DNA of 64,000 nucleotides from Castellaniella sp049671645 (GTDB lineage: Bacteria; Pseudomonadota; Gammaproteobacteria; Burkholderiales; Burkholderiaceae_B), in contig NZ_JBATVG010000017.1 of the NCBI RefSeq assembly GCF_049671645.1, positions 13,165 through 77,164 of the forward strand. Reading direction: 5' to 3'. Positions 53,668-63,523 of this stretch are shown here, in pieces (position 1 is the first letter of the stretch; every line of letters starts with the position of its first letter). The translations under genes were made by a program, and so were the position numbers. Under the pieces are notes generated by a model, which worked only from the letters and a program-made list of their open reading frames with translations, had not been told where the DNA came from and did not search any database.

Positions 53668-54921
53668 TTATTGTGCATCATCATCCGGGTTTGCGGTAGC
53701 GGATTGCCGGAACAGCGCTTCCAATGTCGGCGGCTGGCCCCGCAGGGTGGCCGCCAGCGCTTCGGTCATGGGGGGGCGCAACCCCGGCTGGCCGCGGTCC
53801 AGCAGCAGATGGTCGGTCAGCGGCCCCAGCGTGACCTGCTGGGGATCGCAGGCCAGCACCCAGTGTTCGTTGTCGGCGGTCGGCACGGCATAGCCCAGTT
53901 CGCGCAGCATGGCCAGGATGTCGTGCAGCGTGTCGGGGTGGACGCGCAGGTGCTTTTCCAGAAAGCCCGGACTGCGGCCGGGCGGCAGGGTGTCGCGAGC
54001 CCGCCACAGCAGCCGTAAGATGCCCATGGCGTCGACGATCTGGGCGCCCGGGTGCCGCCGCAGCGCCCAGCGGTGCAGGCGCAGGGCGGGCAGCAGGGAC
54101 GCCACCGTGGCCCCCAGCAGGACCACCAGCCAGGACAGATAGATCCACAGCAGGAAGATCGGCAACGTCGCGAAAGCCCCGTAGATGACGGTGTACGAAG
54201 GAAATTTCGTCAGGTACCAGGTGAACGCCGCCTTCATCAGGGTCAGGATGATGGCGGTGCCCAGGCCGCCCACCAGGGCGTCGCGCCACAGGACCCGGCA
54301 GTTGGGCACGAACACGAACAGAGCGGTGAACCCCAGGACCGACAGCAGGAAGGGCACCAGGTTCAGCAGCAGTCCCAGCCCTTCGGGCAGGTTGCCGATA
54401 TAGCCCAAGGATTCCCGGGCCAGCACTGAACTGGCCCACAGACTGGCGCCCGTCAGGATCGGTCCCAGGGAAATAATGGCCCAGTACACCAGCAGGCGCT
54501 GGCGCAAGGGGCGTTGGCGGGCGACGTTCCAGATCTCATTGAACGCCTCGTCGATCGTCATGATGAGCAGGATCGACGTGATCACCAGGAAGCCGCCGCC
54601 CACCGCCGTCAGTCCCGATGCCTGGGCGGCGAACTGGTTCAGGTAGCGCATGATGGTGTCCGACACCGACGGCGGCAGCAGGCTTTCCCCGAGAAACGTT
54701 TCCAGCGCCTGGTGGAACTGGGCGAAGAGCGGAAAGGCGGTGAACAGCGCCAGGACCACTGCCAGCAGCGGCACGATCGCCAGCACGGTGGTGAAGGTCA
54801 GGCTGGAGGCGACCCGGGTCAGTTTGCGGTGGCCGGCGAAATCCAGGGTGAATCTCAGGGCGTCCAGCGCCCGGGCGCGGCGTTCATCGGCGGAAGCGGC
54901 AGGTGATGGCGGCATCATCAA
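53668..54921 (-). CDS. YihY/virulence-factor BrkB family protein
   Basis: 417 residues with six membrane segments in the first 300 (ASSLTFTTVLAIVPLLAVVL opens the YihY core; GAFATLPIFLLWIYLSWLVV ends it). A soluble C-terminal part of about 120 residues has a winged-helix-like stretch (EKHLRVHPDTLHDILAMLRE). The family was once called RNase BN but has no nuclease function. Inner membrane, role unknown. ATG 54921 follows by reading against the DUF2069 gene with 35 bases between them. Confidence 0.93.
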   Translation of the reverse strand: MMMPPSPAASADERRARALDALRFTLDFAGHRKLTRVASSLTFTTVLAIVPLLAVVLALFTAFPLFAQFHQALETFLGESLLPPSVSDTIMRYLNQFAAQASGLTAVGGGFLVITSILLIMTIDEAFNEIWNVARQRPLRQRLLVYWAIISLGPILTGASLWASSVLARESLGYIGNLPEGLGLLLNLVPFLLSVLGFTALFVFVPNCRVLWRDALVGGLGTAIILTLMKAAFTWYLTKFPSYTVIYGAFATLPIFLLWIYLSWLVVLLGATVASLLPALRLHRWALRRHPGAQIVDAMGILRLLWRARDTLPPGRSPGFLEKHLRVHPDTLHDILAMLRELGYAVPTADNEHWVLACDPQQVTLGPLTDHLLLDRGQPGLRPPMTEALAATLRGQPPTLEALFRQSATANPDDDAQ

Positions 54922-54956
54922 GAAGCAGGAGGCTGGTTTCGAGCCATAATAGCAGC

Positions 54957-55328
54957 ATGGAAACGAAGCTCAATCAAGGCCTGCATCGTCTGGCCTGCAT
55001 CTGCCTGATCGCGTTGATCATCCTGTGCGTGGGGTGGGAACTGTGGTGGGCCCCTTTGCGGCCCGGTGGGTCTCTGATGGCATTGAAGGCCGTGCCGCTG
55101 CTGTTTGCCGTGCGCGGCGTGCTGCGGGCCCGGCTCTACACCTTGCAGTGGGTCGCGATGCTCAGCCTGCTCTACCTGATGGAAGGCGCCGTGCGGGCCT
55201 GGTCGGATGCCTCGACCGTCTCGATGGCCTTGGCCGGGGTGGAAATCGTGCTGTCGCTGGGGTTGTATCTAGGCGCCATTCTCTACGTGCGGCCGGCCAA
55301 ACGCGCGGCCCGCCGCCAGGCATCGTAG
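54957..55328 (+). CDS. DUF2069 membrane protein
   Basis: 123 residues with four hydrophobic segments (LACICLIALIILCVGWELWW; LMALKAVPLLFAVRGVL; QWVAMLSLLYLMEGAVRA; LAGVEIVLSLGLYLGAILYV). METKLNQGL fits the family N-terminus, so ATG 54957 is used although the frame extends to 54903. Unknown function. Divergent from the YihY-family gene and 10 bases ahead of selO. Confidence 0.9.
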   Translation: METKLNQGLHRLACICLIALIILCVGWELWWAPLRPGGSLMALKAVPLLFAVRGVLRARLYTLQWVAMLSLLYLMEGAVRAWSDASTVSMALAGVEIVLSLGLYLGAILYVRPAKRAARRQAS

Positions 55329-55338
55329 GGTCGGCGCC

Positions 55339-56856
55339 ATGCATCGCCCCGATTCATCTGCGCGCGCCTCCGTGGCAGGCGGTGGCGTCCCCTTGTTCGC
55401 AGCGTCGGCTGTGGGCAGCGCCTTCTCGGGCTTGCCGGCGTCGTTCTACACACGGGTGGCGCCTCGTCCGCTCACCGATCCCTGGCTGGTGCATGCCAAT
55501 CCGGGGGCGGCCGACCTGCTGGGCCTGGACGCGGCCGCCGTGCGGACGCCCGAATTCCTGGCCCTGTGCGCAGGCAGCGGCCGCCTGCCGGGGATCGACC
55601 CCGTGGCCACCGTCTACAGCGGCCATCAGTTCGGCGTCTGGGCCGGGCAGTTGGGCGATGGTCGGGCGCATTTGCTGGGCGACGTCCGGGGGCCGCAGGG
55701 TCGTTGGGAAATCCAGCTGAAGGGATCCGGACGCACTCCGTATTCCCGCATGGGCGACGGCTGGGCGGTATTGCGATCCAGCGTGCGCGAATATCTGGCC
55801 AGTCAGGCCATGGTCGGCCTGGGGATTCCCACCACGCAGGCCCTGGCGCTGACGGCCTCCCGCGATCCGGTCATCCGGGAAACGCCGGAAACCGCCGCTG
55901 TCGTGACCCGGCTTGCGCCGTCCTTCGTGCGCTTCGGGCATTTCGAGCATTGGGCGCATTCGGCGACGGAACAGGCCGCCTTGCTGGACTACGTGGTGGC
56001 GGACGGCTTCCAGGATTGCCGAGTGGGTCCGGCGGATCATCCCGACCGGCCCGCCACGGCCTGCCGGCTACTGGAGGAAGTCGTCCGCCGCACCGCCCGT
56101 CTGATGGCGCAATGGCAGTTGGCGGGCTTTTGCCACGGCGTCATGAATACCGACAATATGTCCATCCTGGGGCTGACGCTGGACTATGGCCCTTATGGCT
56201 TCATGGACGCGTTCCAGGCCAATCACGTCTGCAATCACAGCGATACCTTGGGGCGCTACGCCTGGAATGCGCAGCCCGCGGTGGCCCAGTGGAATCTGAC
56301 CCGCCTTGCCGAGAGCCTGCTGGTGCTGGGTTGCACCGTACCGGATCTCGAAGCCGCGCTGGCGCCCTTCGAGCGGACTTTTTTGCAGGCCTATCACGCC
56401 GGCCTGGCGCGCAAATTCGGGCTCGCCGACTGGCGTCCGGAAGATGCCGAACTGGGCGATGCCTGGTGGACCTTGCTGCATGCGCAGCGGGCGGATTTCA
56501 CGCTGGCTTTTCGCCGCCTGGCCGACGTCGGCGCCGATGCGCAACCCTGGCTGGACCTGTTCGCCGATACCGGGGCTGCCGGGCAATGGCTGGAGCGCTA
56601 TCGGACCCGGTTGGCGCAGGATCCGCGCCCGCAGGCTGAACGCAAGGCCGCGATGGACCGCGTCAACCCCTTGTATGTGCTGCGCAACCACTTGGCGCAG
56701 CAGGCCATCGAGGCGGCGCAGCAAGGCGATGGCTCGGTCGTCGGCCGTTTGATGGATGTATTGCAGGACCCCTATACCGAGCGTCCCGGCCGGGATGCCG
56801 ATGCGCAGCCGCCGGTGGCGGACGCGCCGACGATCGCCGTCAGCTGCTCGTCCTGA
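55339..56856 (+). CDS. selO: protein adenylyltransferase SelO
   Basis: Pseudokinase-fold AMPylase of 505 residues. Markers: YSGHQFGVWAGQLGDGRAHL, WEIQLKGSGRTPYSRMGDG (ATP-binding lysine), GFCHGVMNTDNMSILGLTLD (catalytic-loop Asn/Asp), DYGPYGFMDAF (metal Asp) and the C-terminal CSS, where the Cys replaces the selenocysteine of animal SelO. Known to adenylylate proteins under oxidative stress. ATG 55339 begins right after the DUF2069 stop (10-base gap), so it is probably cotranscribed. Confidence 0.96.
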   Translation: MHRPDSSARASVAGGGVPLFAASAVGSAFSGLPASFYTRVAPRPLTDPWLVHANPGAADLLGLDAAAVRTPEFLALCAGSGRLPGIDPVATVYSGHQFGVWAGQLGDGRAHLLGDVRGPQGRWEIQLKGSGRTPYSRMGDGWAVLRSSVREYLASQAMVGLGIPTTQALALTASRDPVIRETPETAAVVTRLAPSFVRFGHFEHWAHSATEQAALLDYVVADGFQDCRVGPADHPDRPATACRLLEEVVRRTARLMAQWQLAGFCHGVMNTDNMSILGLTLDYGPYGFMDAFQANHVCNHSDTLGRYAWNAQPAVAQWNLTRLAESLLVLGCTVPDLEAALAPFERTFLQAYHAGLARKFGLADWRPEDAELGDAWWTLLHAQRADFTLAFRRLADVGADAQPWLDLFADTGAAGQWLERYRTRLAQDPRPQAERKAAMDRVNPLYVLRNHLAQQAIEAAQQGDGSVVGRLMDVLQDPYTERPGRDADAQPPVADAPTIAVSCSS

Positions 56857-56915
56857 TGGGCCGTGTGCCATAATCAGGTTCCTTTTCGACGCTTTTTCCC
56901 CACCGCATACCGACC

Positions 56916-57974
56916 ATGTCTGGCAATACCCTGGGTACCTTGTTTCGTGTCACCAATTTCGGCGAATCGCATGGGCCGGCCATCGGCGCCGTCATCGATG
57001 GCTGCCCCCCCGGAATGCCGCTGTCCGAGGCCGACATCCAGGCTGAACTGGATCGCCGCCGGCCGGGCACCTCGCGCCATGTCACCCAGCGCCGGGAACC
57101 GGATGCCGTGGAAATCCTGTCCGGGGTCTTCGAGGGCCAGACCACCGGCACGCCCATCGGGCTGCTGATCCGCAACACCGACGCGCGCAGCAAGGATTAC
57201 AGCAATATCGCCGATACCTTCCGCCCCGGCCATGCGGATTACAGTTATTGGAAAAAGTACGGCATCCGCGACCCGCGCGGAGGGGGGCGCTCGTCGGCTC
57301 GTCTGACGGCGCCCACCGTGGCCGCAGGGGCCGTGGCCCGCAAATGGCTGATGCAGGAATACGGCGTCCGGATTCGCGGCTACATGAGCCAGCTGGGGCC
57401 GATTCCAATTCCCTTCGAATCCTGGGATGCGGTGCCCGAAAACCCTTTTTACGCGCCCAATGCCGCCATCGTGCCGCAACTGGAAGCCTTCATGGATCAG
57501 TTGCGCCATGACGGGGATTCCATCGGCGCGCGCATCGAGGTCCAGGCCGACGGCCTGCCCGCCGGCTGGGGCGAACCGCTGTACGACCGACTGGATGCGG
57601 ACATCGCCCACGCCATGATGGGGCTCAATGCCGTCAAGGGCGTGTCCATCGGCTCGGGGTTCGAATGCGTCGCCATGCGCGGGTCGGAACATGGCGATGA
57701 ACTCAGCCCGGACGGCTTCCTGGCCAACCATGCGGGTGGCGTGCTGGGCGGGATTTCCTCGGGGCAGCCCGTGCTGGTGTCCCTGGCGGTCAAGCCCACG
57801 TCCAGCATCCGGGTCGAACGCCGCTCGGTGAACAAGGCCAATGAACCTGTCATGGTCCAGACCCTGGGGCGGCACGACCCTTGCGTGGCGATCCGGGCCA
57901 CCCCCATCGCCGAGGCCTTGCTGGCCATCGTGCTGATGGATCATGCCTTGCGGCATCGGGGTCAATGCGCCTGA
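56916..57974 (+). CDS. aroC: chorismate synthase
   Basis: Last shikimate-pathway enzyme, FMN-dependent. MSGNTLGTLFRVTNFGESHG at the start, RRPGTSRHVTQRREPDAVEI, RGGGRSSARLTAPTVAAGAVA and GGVLGGISSGQPVLVSLAVK are the family's flavin and substrate motifs. 352 residues, usual length. Monocistronic or followed by the M48 lipoprotein gene 59 bases later. Confidence 0.98.
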   Translation: MSGNTLGTLFRVTNFGESHGPAIGAVIDGCPPGMPLSEADIQAELDRRRPGTSRHVTQRREPDAVEILSGVFEGQTTGTPIGLLIRNTDARSKDYSNIADTFRPGHADYSYWKKYGIRDPRGGGRSSARLTAPTVAAGAVARKWLMQEYGVRIRGYMSQLGPIPIPFESWDAVPENPFYAPNAAIVPQLEAFMDQLRHDGDSIGARIEVQADGLPAGWGEPLYDRLDADIAHAMMGLNAVKGVSIGSGFECVAMRGSEHGDELSPDGFLANHAGGVLGGISSGQPVLVSLAVKPTSSIRVERRSVNKANEPVMVQTLGRHDPCVAIRATPIAEALLAIVLMDHALRHRGQCA

Positions 57975-58033
57975 ACAAGACCCACGCCGGGCGGCCCGTG
58001 GCAGGGCGCCCGGACCACTCCGGGAGGACCGCC

Positions 58034-58876
58034 ATGACCAGTCAGCCATATGCATCCACCCAGTGGCGCCGGGTCTTCCGATGGACGGTCGGCGCAGGGC
58101 TTGCCCTTGCATTGGCCGCCTGCGCCCCGGTGCAGACCACACAGTCCGGCCAGGTCGGCATCAACCGCACCCAGTACATGTCCAGCCTGGTGTCCGAAGC
58201 CGAACTCGACCAGGAAGCCGCCAGTCAGTATCAGCAGATCCTGGCCCAGGCGCGGGCGAAAGGGGCCCTGGATCCTTCCGCCGCGCAGACGCAGCGGGTC
58301 CAGGCCATTGCGCGCCGCTTGATCGCCCAGGTCGGTGTCTTTCGCCCGGATGCGAAGAACTGGGCCTGGGAAATCCATGTCCTGAAATCCGATGAGGTCA
58401 ACGCCTGGTGCATGCCGGGCGGCAAGATCGCCGTCTATACCGGGCTGCTGGACAAGATCAAGCCCACGGATGCGGAGCTGGCCGCCGTCATGGGCCACGA
58501 GATTTCCCATGCCTTGCGCGAGCATGCCCGGGAACAGGTGTCGCGCCAGATGGGAACCAGCGTGGGCATTTCGATCCTGGCGGCCATCACCGGCAGCCAG
58601 GCGGTGGCGGATCTGGGCTCGAACCTCAGCCAGGTCATGTTCACCCTGCCCAACAGCCGCTCCAACGAGACCGAGGCCGACCGCATGGGGGTCGAGCTGG
58701 CCGCCCGGGCGGGCTACGACCCGCGCGCGGCCATCACTCTGTGGCAGAAGATGGGCCAGTCCGGTGGAAATGCGCCGCCTGAAATCCTGTCCACGCACCC
58801 TTCGTCGCAGAGCCGCATCCAGGACCTGGAGCAGGCTTCTGCGCGCGTCCTGCCGCTGTATCAGCAGCACCGCTGA
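58034..58876 (+). CDS. M48 metallopeptidase lipoprotein (LoiP/YcaL-like)
   Basis: 280 residues. ATG 58034 has GGAGG 6 bases upstream and starts a lipoprotein signal with lipobox LAAC (Cys30). The zinc site is HEISH (His155, Glu156, His159) in VMGHEISHALREH, the third ligand being Glu in SNETEADRMGVELAARAGYD. Periplasmic, membrane-anchored protease probably acting on misfolded outer-membrane proteins, as with LoiP. The frame extends to 57881 within aroC but that part lacks a signal. Confidence 0.94.
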   Translation: MTSQPYASTQWRRVFRWTVGAGLALALAACAPVQTTQSGQVGINRTQYMSSLVSEAELDQEAASQYQQILAQARAKGALDPSAAQTQRVQAIARRLIAQVGVFRPDAKNWAWEIHVLKSDEVNAWCMPGGKIAVYTGLLDKIKPTDAELAAVMGHEISHALREHAREQVSRQMGTSVGISILAAITGSQAVADLGSNLSQVMFTLPNSRSNETEADRMGVELAARAGYDPRAAITLWQKMGQSGGNAPPEILSTHPSSQSRIQDLEQASARVLPLYQQHR

Positions 58877-59111
58877 CATCCCGCCCGCGGGCGGGGCGGG
58901 TCGACCGTGCCCGGGCGCTGCGGTCGCCGCCTTTCGGCAGGCCTGCGGACAATGAGTGCGACGAAAACGGATCCCAAAACGGGTACCAGTTACCTTTGAT
59001 ACTAGGATAACTGCTGGTCTTGTGGCTGCGCCCCACGCTGGCATAATGGGTCGTCAACCGTCGGCTGCTCTGTGCCGCCCGCCTATTTTTCCGATTTTCG
59101 AGATCACGACC
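58877..59111. other. leuC leader and promoter region
   Basis: 235 bases without a gene. A weak sigma-70 candidate is TTGTGG (59020-59025), 16 bases, CATAAT (59042-59047), 65 bases before leuC. I see no leucine-rich leader peptide and no clear attenuator hairpin. Confidence 0.35.
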
Positions 59112-60515
59112 ATGCCCCAAACCCTGTATGACAAGCTCTGGGATGCCCATGTGGTGCATCAAGGCCCGGACGGCACCTGTCTGCTGTACATCGACCGCCA
59201 CCTAGTGCATGAAGTCACCAGCCCTCAGGCGTTCGAAGGCCTGGAACTGGCGGGCCGCAAGCCCTGGCGCATCGCCGCCAACCTGGCCGTGTCCGATCAC
59301 AACGTGCCCACCACTGACCGCTCCCAGGGCATTCAGGACCCGATCTCGCGCTTGCAGGTCGATACTCTGGACAAGAACTGCGACGCCTGGGGCATCACGC
59401 AATTCCGCATGAACGACCGGCGCCAGGGCATCGTGCACATCATCGGCCCCGAGCAGGGGGCGACCCTGCCGGGCATGACCGTGGTCTGCGGCGATTCGCA
59501 CACCAGCACCCATGGCGCCATGGGCGCCCTGGCTTTCGGCATCGGCACGTCCGAAGTCGAACACGTGCTGGCCACCCAGACGCTGCTGATGAAAAAGAGC
59601 CGCAACATGCTGGTGCGGATCGAAGGCCGCCTGCCTTTCGGCTGCACGGCCAAGGACCTGATCCTGTATGTGATCGGCCAGATCGGCACGGCGGGCGGCA
59701 CCGGCTACGCCATCGAATTCGGCGGCAGCGCGGTGCGCGCGCTGTCCATGGAAGGGCGCATGACAGTCTGCAATATGGCGATCGAGGCCGGCGCGCGTTC
59801 CGGCATGGTCGCCGTGGACCAGACCACGATCGATTATTTCAAGGGCCGGCCCTACGCCCCCGAAGGCGCTCTGTGGGATCAGGCCGCCGATTACTGGAAA
59901 ACGCTGCACTCCGATCCCGGCGCGCAATTCGACCGGGTGGTCGAGATCGACGCCGCGAAGATCGCGCCGCAGGTCAGCTGGGGCACCTCGCCCGAAATGG
60001 TCCTGCCGGTCGACGGCCGGGTGCCCGATCCCGACAAGGAAAAGGACGCGGTGCGCCGCAACGGCATGGAACGCGCCTTGCAGTACATGGGCCTGGACCC
60101 CAATACGCCGATGACCGATATCAAGGTGGATCGCGTGTTCATCGGCTCGTGCACCAATGCGCGCATCGAAGACCTGCGCGCCGCCGCCGCCGTGGCCAAG
60201 GGCCGCCGGGTGGCCGCCAATGTGCGCCAGGCCATGGTGGTGCCGGGCTCGGGGCTGGTCAAGGCCCAGGCCGAACGCGAAGGCCTCGACAAGATCTTCC
60301 TGGCCGCCGGCTTCGAATGGCGCGAGCCGGGCTGTTCCATGTGCCTGGCCATGAACGCCGACCGGCTCGAACCGGGCGAACGCTGCGCCTCGACCTCGAA
60401 CCGGAACTTCGAAGGCCGCCAGGGGCAGGGGGGCAGAACCCACCTGGTCAGCCCCGCCATGGCCGCCGCCGCCGCGGTGGCGGGCCATTTCGTCGACGTC
60501 CGTCGTTTCAGCTAG
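59112..60515 (+). CDS. leuC: 3-isopropylmalate dehydratase large subunit
   Basis: With LeuD isomerises 2-isopropylmalate in leucine synthesis. ATG 59112 (MPQTLYDKLWDAHVV) with upstream frame to 58956 not used. The [4Fe-4S] cluster cysteines are in CGDSHTST-region context, GSCTNARIEDLRAAAAVAKG and GCSMCLAMN. 467 residues, normal for LeuC. First gene of leuCDB-asd. Confidence 0.98.
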   Translation: MPQTLYDKLWDAHVVHQGPDGTCLLYIDRHLVHEVTSPQAFEGLELAGRKPWRIAANLAVSDHNVPTTDRSQGIQDPISRLQVDTLDKNCDAWGITQFRMNDRRQGIVHIIGPEQGATLPGMTVVCGDSHTSTHGAMGALAFGIGTSEVEHVLATQTLLMKKSRNMLVRIEGRLPFGCTAKDLILYVIGQIGTAGGTGYAIEFGGSAVRALSMEGRMTVCNMAIEAGARSGMVAVDQTTIDYFKGRPYAPEGALWDQAADYWKTLHSDPGAQFDRVVEIDAAKIAPQVSWGTSPEMVLPVDGRVPDPDKEKDAVRRNGMERALQYMGLDPNTPMTDIKVDRVFIGSCTNARIEDLRAAAAVAKGRRVAANVRQAMVVPGSGLVKAQAEREGLDKIFLAAGFEWREPGCSMCLAMNADRLEPGERCASTSNRNFEGRQGQGGRTHLVSPAMAAAAAVAGHFVDVRRFS

Positions 60516-60528
60516 GAGCCTCATCATC

Positions 60529-61185
60529 ATGCAAGCCTTCACCACCCACCAGGGCCTGGCCGTTCCGCTGGATCGCGAGAACGTCGACACCGACCTGATC
60601 ATTCCCAAGCAGTTCCTGAAGTCGATCAAGCGCTCGGGCTTCGGTCCGAACCTGTTCGACGAATTGCGCTATCTGGATCATGGCGAACCGGGCATGGACA
60701 ATTCCCGTCGGCCGCTGAATCCGGACTTCATCCTGAATCAGCCGCGCTACAAAGGGGCCTCGATCCTGCTGGCGCGCAAGAACTTCGGCTGCGGCTCCAG
60801 CCGGGAACACGCTCCCTGGGCGCTGCAGCAGTTCGGTTTCCGCGCCATCATCGCGCCGTCGTTCGCCGACATCTTCTTCAACAACAGCTTCAAGAACGGC
60901 CTGCTGCCGATCGTGCTGCCCGAGTCCCGGGTCGCCCGGCTGTTCGACGAGGTCAATGCCTTTCCGGGATACTCCCTGACCATCGATCTGGAACGCCAGC
61001 GCGTGGTCGCTCCGGACGGCACAGAGTCGCCCTTCGAAATCGACGACTATCGCAAGCAATCGTTGCTCAAGGGCCTGGACGAGATCGGTCAGACCCTGCT
61101 GCGCGCCGACATGATCCGCGCTTTCGAGGCCGAACGCCTGGCGCGCCATCCCTGGCTGGCCAAGTCCGCGTCTCATACCTCTTGA
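60529..61185 (+). CDS. leuD: 3-isopropylmalate dehydratase small subunit
   Basis: Swivel-domain partner of LeuC, 218 residues. LDRENVDTDLIIPKQFLKSI and FGCGSSREHAPWAL are the family motifs. ATG 60529 has TAGGAGCCTC upstream. 13 bases after leuC. Confidence 0.98.
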   Translation: MQAFTTHQGLAVPLDRENVDTDLIIPKQFLKSIKRSGFGPNLFDELRYLDHGEPGMDNSRRPLNPDFILNQPRYKGASILLARKNFGCGSSREHAPWALQQFGFRAIIAPSFADIFFNNSFKNGLLPIVLPESRVARLFDEVNAFPGYSLTIDLERQRVVAPDGTESPFEIDDYRKQSLLKGLDEIGQTLLRADMIRAFEAERLARHPWLAKSASHTS

Positions 61186-61275
61186 TCCTGATACATTGAA
61201 TCCCGGACCCGGTCCGGGGCGACGGACGCCTTCCGTCGGCCCTGGCCGGGTTCTTGTGACCTGGAATTTCCTACA

Positions 61276-62352
61276 ATGAGCTCAAAAATCGCAGTCCTGC
61301 CGGGCGACGGCATCGGCCCGGAAATCGTCGAGCAGGCCGTGCGCGTGCTGCGCGCCCTGGAACTGGACCTGTCCTTTACCGAGGCGCCCGTGGGCGGCGC
61401 CGCCTATGCAGCCCAAGGGCATCCGCTGCCGCAGTCCACCCTGGATCTGGCCTTGCAGTCCGACGCCATCCTGTTCGGCGCCGTGGGCGATTGGAAATAC
61501 GACAAGCTGGAACGTTCCCTGCGTCCCGAACAAGCGGTGCTGGGCTTGCGCAAGGCGCTGGGCCTGTTCGCCAATCTGCGCCCGGCCATTCTGTATCCCG
61601 AATTGGCCAATGCCTCGTCGCTCAAACCGGAAGTCGTCGCGGGTCTGGACATCCTGATCGTGCGCGAGCTGACCGGGGATATCTATTTCGGCCAGCCGCG
61701 CGGCGTGCGCACGCTGGACGACGGCCCCTTCGCCGGCGAGCGCCAGGGCTTCGACACGATGCACTATGCCGAAAGCGAAATCCGGCGCATCGCCCACGTC
61801 GCCTTCCAGGCCGCCGCCAAGCGTCAGGGCAAGCTGTGCAGCGTGGACAAGGCCAATGTGCTGGAAACCTCCCAGTTCTGGCGCGACATCGTCATCGACG
61901 TGGCCCGTGAATATCCCCAGGTGGCGCTGTCCCACATGTACGTGGACAATGCCGCGATGCAATTGGTGCGCGAGCCCAAGGCCTTCGACGTGGTGGTGAC
62001 CGGCAACCTGTTCGGCGACATTCTGTCGGACGAGGCCGCCATGCTGACCGGGTCGATCGGCATGCTGCCGTCCGCATCCCTGAACGCCAGCCGCCAGGGT
62101 CTGTACGAGCCCAGCCACGGTTCCGCCCCGGACATCGCCGGGCAGAACGTCGCCAATCCGCTGGCGACCATTTTGTCGGCGGCCATGATGCTGCGGTATT
62201 CTCTGGATGCCGGCGCGGCGGCCGATCGCATCGAGTCGGCCGTGCAGGCCGTGCTGGCGCAGGGTTTGCGCACAGCGGACATTTTTGAAGCAGGCACGAC
62301 GCGGGTCTCGACCTCGGAAATGGGTGATGCCGTGCTGAAGGCATTAGAATAA
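61276..62352 (+). CDS. leuB: 3-isopropylmalate dehydrogenase
   Basis: NAD-dependent oxidative decarboxylase of leucine synthesis, 358 residues. IAVLPGDGIGPEIVEQAVRV at the start, LLxVRELTGDIYFG region (IVRELTGDIYFGQPRGV), DKANVLETSQFWR and the NLFGDILSDEAAMLTGSIGM loop. Start ATG 61276 after a 90-base gap behind leuD with no good ribosome-binding site. Confidence 0.98.
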   Translation: MSSKIAVLPGDGIGPEIVEQAVRVLRALELDLSFTEAPVGGAAYAAQGHPLPQSTLDLALQSDAILFGAVGDWKYDKLERSLRPEQAVLGLRKALGLFANLRPAILYPELANASSLKPEVVAGLDILIVRELTGDIYFGQPRGVRTLDDGPFAGERQGFDTMHYAESEIRRIAHVAFQAAAKRQGKLCSVDKANVLETSQFWRDIVIDVAREYPQVALSHMYVDNAAMQLVREPKAFDVVVTGNLFGDILSDEAAMLTGSIGMLPSASLNASRQGLYEPSHGSAPDIAGQNVANPLATILSAAMMLRYSLDAGAAADRIESAVQAVLAQGLRTADIFEAGTTRVSTSEMGDAVLKALE

Positions 62353-62392
62353 AGAAATCTGAGTTTTCATTATTTGGTTTGGGCGGGGATTT

Positions 62393-63523
62393 ATGGCGCA
62401 GGCAGTGGGTTTGGTCGGTTGGCGTGGCATGGTGGGCTCGGTGCTCATGCAGCGCATGCGGGAAGAAAACGACTTCGCATTTTTCGAACCGGTGTTCTTC
62501 TCCACCAGCAACGCGGGCGGTGCGGCGCCTTCATGGGCGTCGGGCGCGGGGCCTTTGCAAGACGCCCACGACATCGACGCCCTGAAGAAACTGCCCATCA
62601 TCGTCACGGCGCAGGGCGGCGACTATACGTCGGCCGTCTACCCGAAGCTGCGCGCCGCCGGCTGGACCGGCCTGTGGATCGACGCCGCCAGCACGCTGCG
62701 CATGAAGGACGACGCCATCATCGTGCTGGATCCGGTCAACCGTCCGGTGATCGACGCGGCGATGCAGCGCGGCGTGCGCGATTACATCGGCGGCAATTGC
62801 ACGGTCAGCTGCATGCTGATGGGCCTGGCGGGCCTGTTCAAGGCCGATATGGTCGAATGGATGACGTCCATGACCTATCAGGCGGCATCGGGCGGCGGCG
62901 CCCGTCATATGCGCGAACTGCTCACGCAGTTCGGTATCCTCAATCAGGCGGTGGGCGAACAGCTCGCCGATCCCGCGTCCGCCATTCTGGACATCGACCG
63001 AGGCGTGCTCAAGGCCCAGCAGAACCCCGACCTGCCGCGTGAAAATTTCGGCGTGCCGCTGGGCGGCAGCCTGATCCCCTGGATCGACAAGGATCTGGGC
63101 GATGGCATGTCGCGCGAAGAATGGAAGGGCGGGGCCGAGACCAACAAGATCCTGGGGCGCGGCCCCGGCTTTGACGCAGATCCCGTGCCTGTCGACGGCC
63201 TGTGCGTGCGCATCGGCGCCATGCGCTGCCACAGCCAGGCGCTGACCATCAAGCTGCGCGGCGACGTTCCCCTGGATGAAATCAACGACGCTGTGCGCAC
63301 CGGCACCGCCTGGGCGCGTCTGGTGTCCAACGACAAGGAATCCTCCATGCAGGCTCTGACCCCCGTGGCCGTGACCGGCACCCTGGACATTCCCGTCGGG
63401 CGTCTGCGCAAGATGTCCATGGGACCCGAATACCTCAGCGCCTTCACGGTGGGGGACCAGTTGTTGTGGGGGGCGGCCGAGCCGCTGCGCCGCATGCTGC
63501 GCATCGCCCTGGGTGAACTCTGA
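62393..63523 (+). CDS. asd: aspartate-semialdehyde dehydrogenase
   Basis: NADP enzyme making aspartate semialdehyde for lysine, threonine and methionine. QAVGLVGWRGMVGSVLMQRM nucleotide motif; catalytic Cys136 in GGNCTVSCML; substrate-binding His/Arg region RIGAMRCHSQALTIKL. 376 residues, the gram-negative type. ATG 62393 has GGCGGGGATTT upstream. It overlaps the next gene (TGATG). Confidence 0.98.
   Translation: MAQAVGLVGWRGMVGSVLMQRMREENDFAFFEPVFFSTSNAGGAAPSWASGAGPLQDAHDIDALKKLPIIVTAQGGDYTSAVYPKLRAAGWTGLWIDAASTLRMKDDAIIVLDPVNRPVIDAAMQRGVRDYIGGNCTVSCMLMGLAGLFKADMVEWMTSMTYQAASGGGARHMRELLTQFGILNQAVGEQLADPASAILDIDRGVLKAQQNPDLPRENFGVPLGGSLIPWIDKDLGDGMSREEWKGGAETNKILGRGPGFDADPVPVDGLCVRIGAMRCHSQALTIKLRGDVPLDEINDAVRTGTAWARLVSNDKESSMQALTPVAVTGTLDIPVGRLRKMSMGPEYLSAFTVGDQLLWGAAEPLRRMLRIALGEL

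Noticed and set aside
58956..59111. Longer LeuC N-terminus
   Set aside because: The region lies in the intergenic leader; the family start MPQTLYDKLWD matches ATG 59112.
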